Origin: DASPXY01 sp038227745
Lineage (GTDB): Bacteria > Planctomycetota > Planctomycetia > Gemmatales > Gemmataceae
NCBI GenBank assembly: GCA_038227745.1
Contig: JBBRPS010000150.1
Coordinates: forward strand, 1 to 15,571
DNA length: 15,571 bases
Direction of reading: 5' to 3'
The notes under the pieces were generated by a model that saw only the letters and a program-made list of their open reading frames with translations, was not told where the DNA came from and ran no database searches. Positions 14,058 to 15,571 of the stretch are shown here, in pieces. Position 1 is the first letter of the stretch. Each line of letters opens with the position of its first letter. A program made the position numbers and the translations under genes.

Positions 14058-14192
14058 ATGACGGAGAACCAGACGGGCGGTACGGGCGGCGGACTGCCGA
14101 CGTGGGCGTGGGTCCTGATCGCCCTGGGGATCGGCCTGCCGCTCGCCTGCGGCATTTTCCTGTTCGCCGTATGCACGGCCCTCGGCGCCTGA
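14058..14192 (+). CDS. Small single-pass membrane protein, 44 aa
   Basis: ATG 14058 has GAGGAGG (14043-14049) 8 nt upstream. The product has a short polar, Gly-rich N-terminus (MTENQTGGTGGGLP) and one transmembrane helix (WAWVLIALGIGLPLACGIFL) running nearly to the C-terminus. The frame is open up to GTG 14007, but the ribosome site favours the shorter form. With the 35-aa gene upstream it appears to form a two-gene unit of very small proteins. No family recognised. The composition and ribosome site support a real gene. Confidence 0.65.
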   Translation: MTENQTGGTGGGLPTWAWVLIALGIGLPLACGIFLFAVCTALGA

Positions 14193-14295
14193 TCGAAAAA
14201 AGCACCTTCGTCACTCCGAAAAGAGAGGAAGAACGGGTGGTGTCCCGGCTGCGCTGCCAGGCTGACGCAAGGCCAAACGGAACAAGGGCTTGTCG

Positions 14296-14508
14296 ATGCT
14301 GCGCCCTGCCGCAGGCTCCGCGCGCAGGTCGTGTCGTTCCGCAGCAGCGACACTGCCAGCCGCCGCAGCCACGCCCGCGGGCGCCAACAGCACGGCAATA
14401 ATCTCGTACAGTAGAAGTACCGTCGGCAAGGCGTGGGTGGTCTGCTTCCTCGCCGTCGCGCTGCTGGAGGGCCTCCTCACCATTCTGGGTGTTGCCTCCA
14501 GCCACTGA
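14296..14508 (+). CDS. Doubtful small ORF, about 70 aa, with a C-terminal hydrophobic helix
   Basis: The stretch 14193-14523 has no convincing gene. This frame is the best plus-strand candidate: its second half has high third-position GC and encodes a membrane-like segment (AWVVCFLAVALLEGLLTILG) ending SSH. The first half is low-complexity Ala/Ser/Arg with ordinary codon use, and no ribosome site precedes ATG 14296. A minus-strand frame over the same bases (stop near 14211) also contains a signal-like hydrophobic run, so neither is secure. Confidence 0.25.
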   Translation: MLRPAAGSARRSCRSAAATLPAAAATPAGANSTAIISYSRSTVGKAWVVCFLAVALLEGLLTILGVASSH

Positions 14509-14523
14509 TGGGCGGCGGACGAA

Positions 14524-14670
14524 TCACGTCGCCCAGTCGTCATACTCGGGGTCGTACCGCAGCACGAGTCGGTAGGCGCAGTAGTAGAGACGCCAGCGGC
14601 CACCCCAGGAGCTGACCACACGCCGCGGCAGCCGGACGAACCCCGCCCGATCCAGAAAGGTGCTTGTCAT
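14524..14670 (-). CDS. Small aromatic-rich protein, 48 aa, divergently overlapping the next gene's start
   Basis: ATG at 14670 (complement) has AGGAGG (complement of 14677-14682) 6 nt upstream, inside the neighbouring gene's signal-peptide codons. The product is unusual and not low-complexity: FLDRAGFVRLPRRVV, then SWGGRWRLYYCAYRLVLRY and the acidic end DPEYDDWAT, with five Tyr and three Trp. Third codon positions are over 80% G or C, as expected for a real gene here. The frame stays open upstream to 14796, but that part is the antisense of the LolA-like gene. No family recognised. Its start codon (CAT on the plus strand, 14668-14670) overlaps the ATG of the plus-strand gene. Confidence 0.55.
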   Translation of the reverse strand: MTSTFLDRAGFVRLPRRVVSSWGGRWRLYYCAYRLVLRYDPEYDDWAT

Positions 14671-15373
14671 GCGTTGCCTCCTGTCCGCCCTGCTGCTGCC
14701 GACCCTGCTCCAGCTGCCGCTCGCACTCGCCCAAGAGAACGAGGGCGAGAAGCTGTTCCGCGCCATGGAGAAGAAGATCACGGCGGCCAAGGTCATTCAG
14801 ATCGTCGCCGAGATGGATGATCAAGGGGAGGCGGCGAAGTTCAAGGCGTCGTTGATCCTGACGAAAGGCAACAAGGCCCGCGTGCGCGTCCGGGGGGACG
14901 TCAAGGGCCAGAAGATGAGCACAGAGATGACGTCCGACGGCAGCAAGATGAAGGTGTTGATGATGCCGGGCGGCAGGGAGGAGGAACAGTCGGCGAAGAA
15001 GCTGCATGGACTGTTCAGCACGATGGTGAGCCGCGTCGGCCTGATCGGCGGCTTACGCATTGTCCGCGTCGCCACGGGGGGCAAGGACCGGAAGGACCCC
15101 GATCTGGAGAAGCTGTTCCGGCTCTCGAGCTTCAAACTGGGGGGCGCGGACAGCGTTCGCGGCCACAACGCCAAGGTGCTCACTTACACCGTCCACATCG
15201 GCGGCAACGACGCCGACGCCGCCAGGGTCACCCTCTGGGTGGACGCCAAGACGCTGCTACCGCTCAAGCGCGCCATCGTCCCCCAGACGAGCGCCATGCG
15301 CATCACAGAGTACTACGACGAGTTCAAGCTCGACGCCGAGGTGGACGCCAAGACCTTTGAGTTCCCGAAGTAA
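14669..15373 (+). CDS. Secreted LolA-like (outer-membrane lipoprotein carrier-like) protein
   Basis: The 234-aa product has a signal peptide (MRCLLSALLLPTLLQLPLAL, then AQ). The mature part is beta-rich and follows the LolA-like fold pattern: KLFRAMEKKITAAKVIQI, FKASLILTKGNKARVRVRGD, and near the end RVTLWVDAKTLLPLKRAI, ITEYYDEFKLDAEVDAKTFE, FPK. Such proteins bind lipid-like ligands in the periplasm. This one is probably a planctomycete family member rather than a true LolA. ATG 14669 has AAAGG 8 nt upstream and gives a normal signal peptide; GTG 14660 would add three residues. Its start is interlocked with that of a minus-strand small gene. Confidence 0.85.
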   Translation: MRCLLSALLLPTLLQLPLALAQENEGEKLFRAMEKKITAAKVIQIVAEMDDQGEAAKFKASLILTKGNKARVRVRGDVKGQKMSTEMTSDGSKMKVLMMPGGREEEQSAKKLHGLFSTMVSRVGLIGGLRIVRVATGGKDRKDPDLEKLFRLSSFKLGGADSVRGHNAKVLTYTVHIGGNDADAARVTLWVDAKTLLPLKRAIVPQTSAMRITEYYDEFKLDAEVDAKTFEFPK

Positions 15374-15440
15374 GAACTTGCCGTCAGCCGGCGTAAACGC
15401 GTTGGGCGTAACCGCTCGTCCGCTAGAAATATTGGGCCGG

Positions 15441-15507
15441 GTCGGGGTGGGAGTCACCTCCCACCCCTCCCACAGATCCGGACTTGCCCAATTAAGGCAT
15501 CCGGCTC
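15441..15507 (-). ncRNA. Probable 3' end of a group II intron (domains V and VI)
   Basis: On the minus strand 15507-15475 reads GAGCCGGATGCC, loop TTAATT, GGGC, AAG, TCCGGATC. This is 33 nt laid out like group II domain V: an AGC triad at the 5' end, a lower helix (CCGGA/TCCGG), a two-base bulge (AG) and a capped upper stem. Then comes a 10-bp hairpin with a GTGA tetraloop (GGGGTGGGAG/CTCCCACCCC, 15467-15444), in the place of domain VI. The sequence then reads GAC (15443-15441), a possible AY-type intron end. Two features are atypical: a G-A pair where the triad G normally faces U, and no clear bulged branch-point A. The intron body and any reverse transcriptase would lie past the right edge. 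In 15374-15440 and 15508-15571 I see nothing else. Confidence 0.55.
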
Positions 15508-15571
15508 GTCAAGCTACGGACTCGCTGCGCACGGTGACACCTGCGCACGCGGCCACGGGAGCGGCAATGCC

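Noticed and set aside
15257..15457. 66-codon minus-strand frame at the end of the LolA-like gene
   Set aside because: It is mostly antisense to a recognised gene and runs through the proposed intron domain VI.

Overview
The window is GC-rich DNA that most resembles a planctomycete of the Gemmata type (family Gemmataceae). This is inferred from gene content, not from a marker gene. The pointers are formaldehyde-activating enzyme beside a methylene-H4MPT dehydrogenase, an Hsp70 paralogue with a long C-terminal extension, an Rpn-type nuclease with a Gly-Arg-Ala-Glu tail, a secreted TPR protein with a planctomycete-style N-terminal repeat, a caspase-like protease beside a secreted PPC-like protein, and three dispersed palindromic repeat families. 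No tRNA, rRNA or CRISPR array was seen.

Layout. (1) 2-1606: 3' part of an Hsp70-family gene, open at the left edge. (2) 1675-3058: an Rpn-family nuclease gene followed by a diverged tandem copy of its 3' third. (3) 3186-4638: C1 module fae then mtdC/mtdB-like, separated by a perfect 50-bp palindrome. (4) 4653-4788: three copies of a hairpin repeat. (5) 4886-6259: a PLP aminotransferase whose C-terminus reads into half of the same palindrome family. (6) 6362-7958: a fusion of a Sua5/YrdC-like domain with a low-molecular-weight phosphatase domain, then rpiB. (7) 7973-8002: a perfect palindrome between convergent genes. (8) 8014-10650, minus: a large secreted TPR protein. (9) 10859-13588, minus: an operon of a secreted PPC-like protein and a membrane-anchored caspase-like protease, with a good promoter at 13741-13769. 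(10) 13824-14192: a promoter and two very small genes with strong Shine-Dalgarno sites. (11) 14524-15373: a 48-aa minus-strand gene and a LolA-like secreted protein whose start codons overlap head to head. (12) 15441-15507, minus: the probable 3' end (domains V and VI) of a group II intron whose body lies beyond the right edge.

How the genes work together. Fae and MtdC catalyse the entry and second steps of H4MPT-linked formaldehyde oxidation or detoxification. The Sua5-like/phosphatase fusion followed by rpiB repeats the Bacillus ywlC-ywlE-ywlF order. Its active-site loop carries the Thr that marks protein-arginine phosphatases, while its Sua5-like half has lost the usual catalytic motifs. 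The caspase and PPC-like proteins look like a cell-envelope proteolytic pair of unknown trigger. These three points, plus the unannotated small genes and the intron end, are the parts most worth following up.
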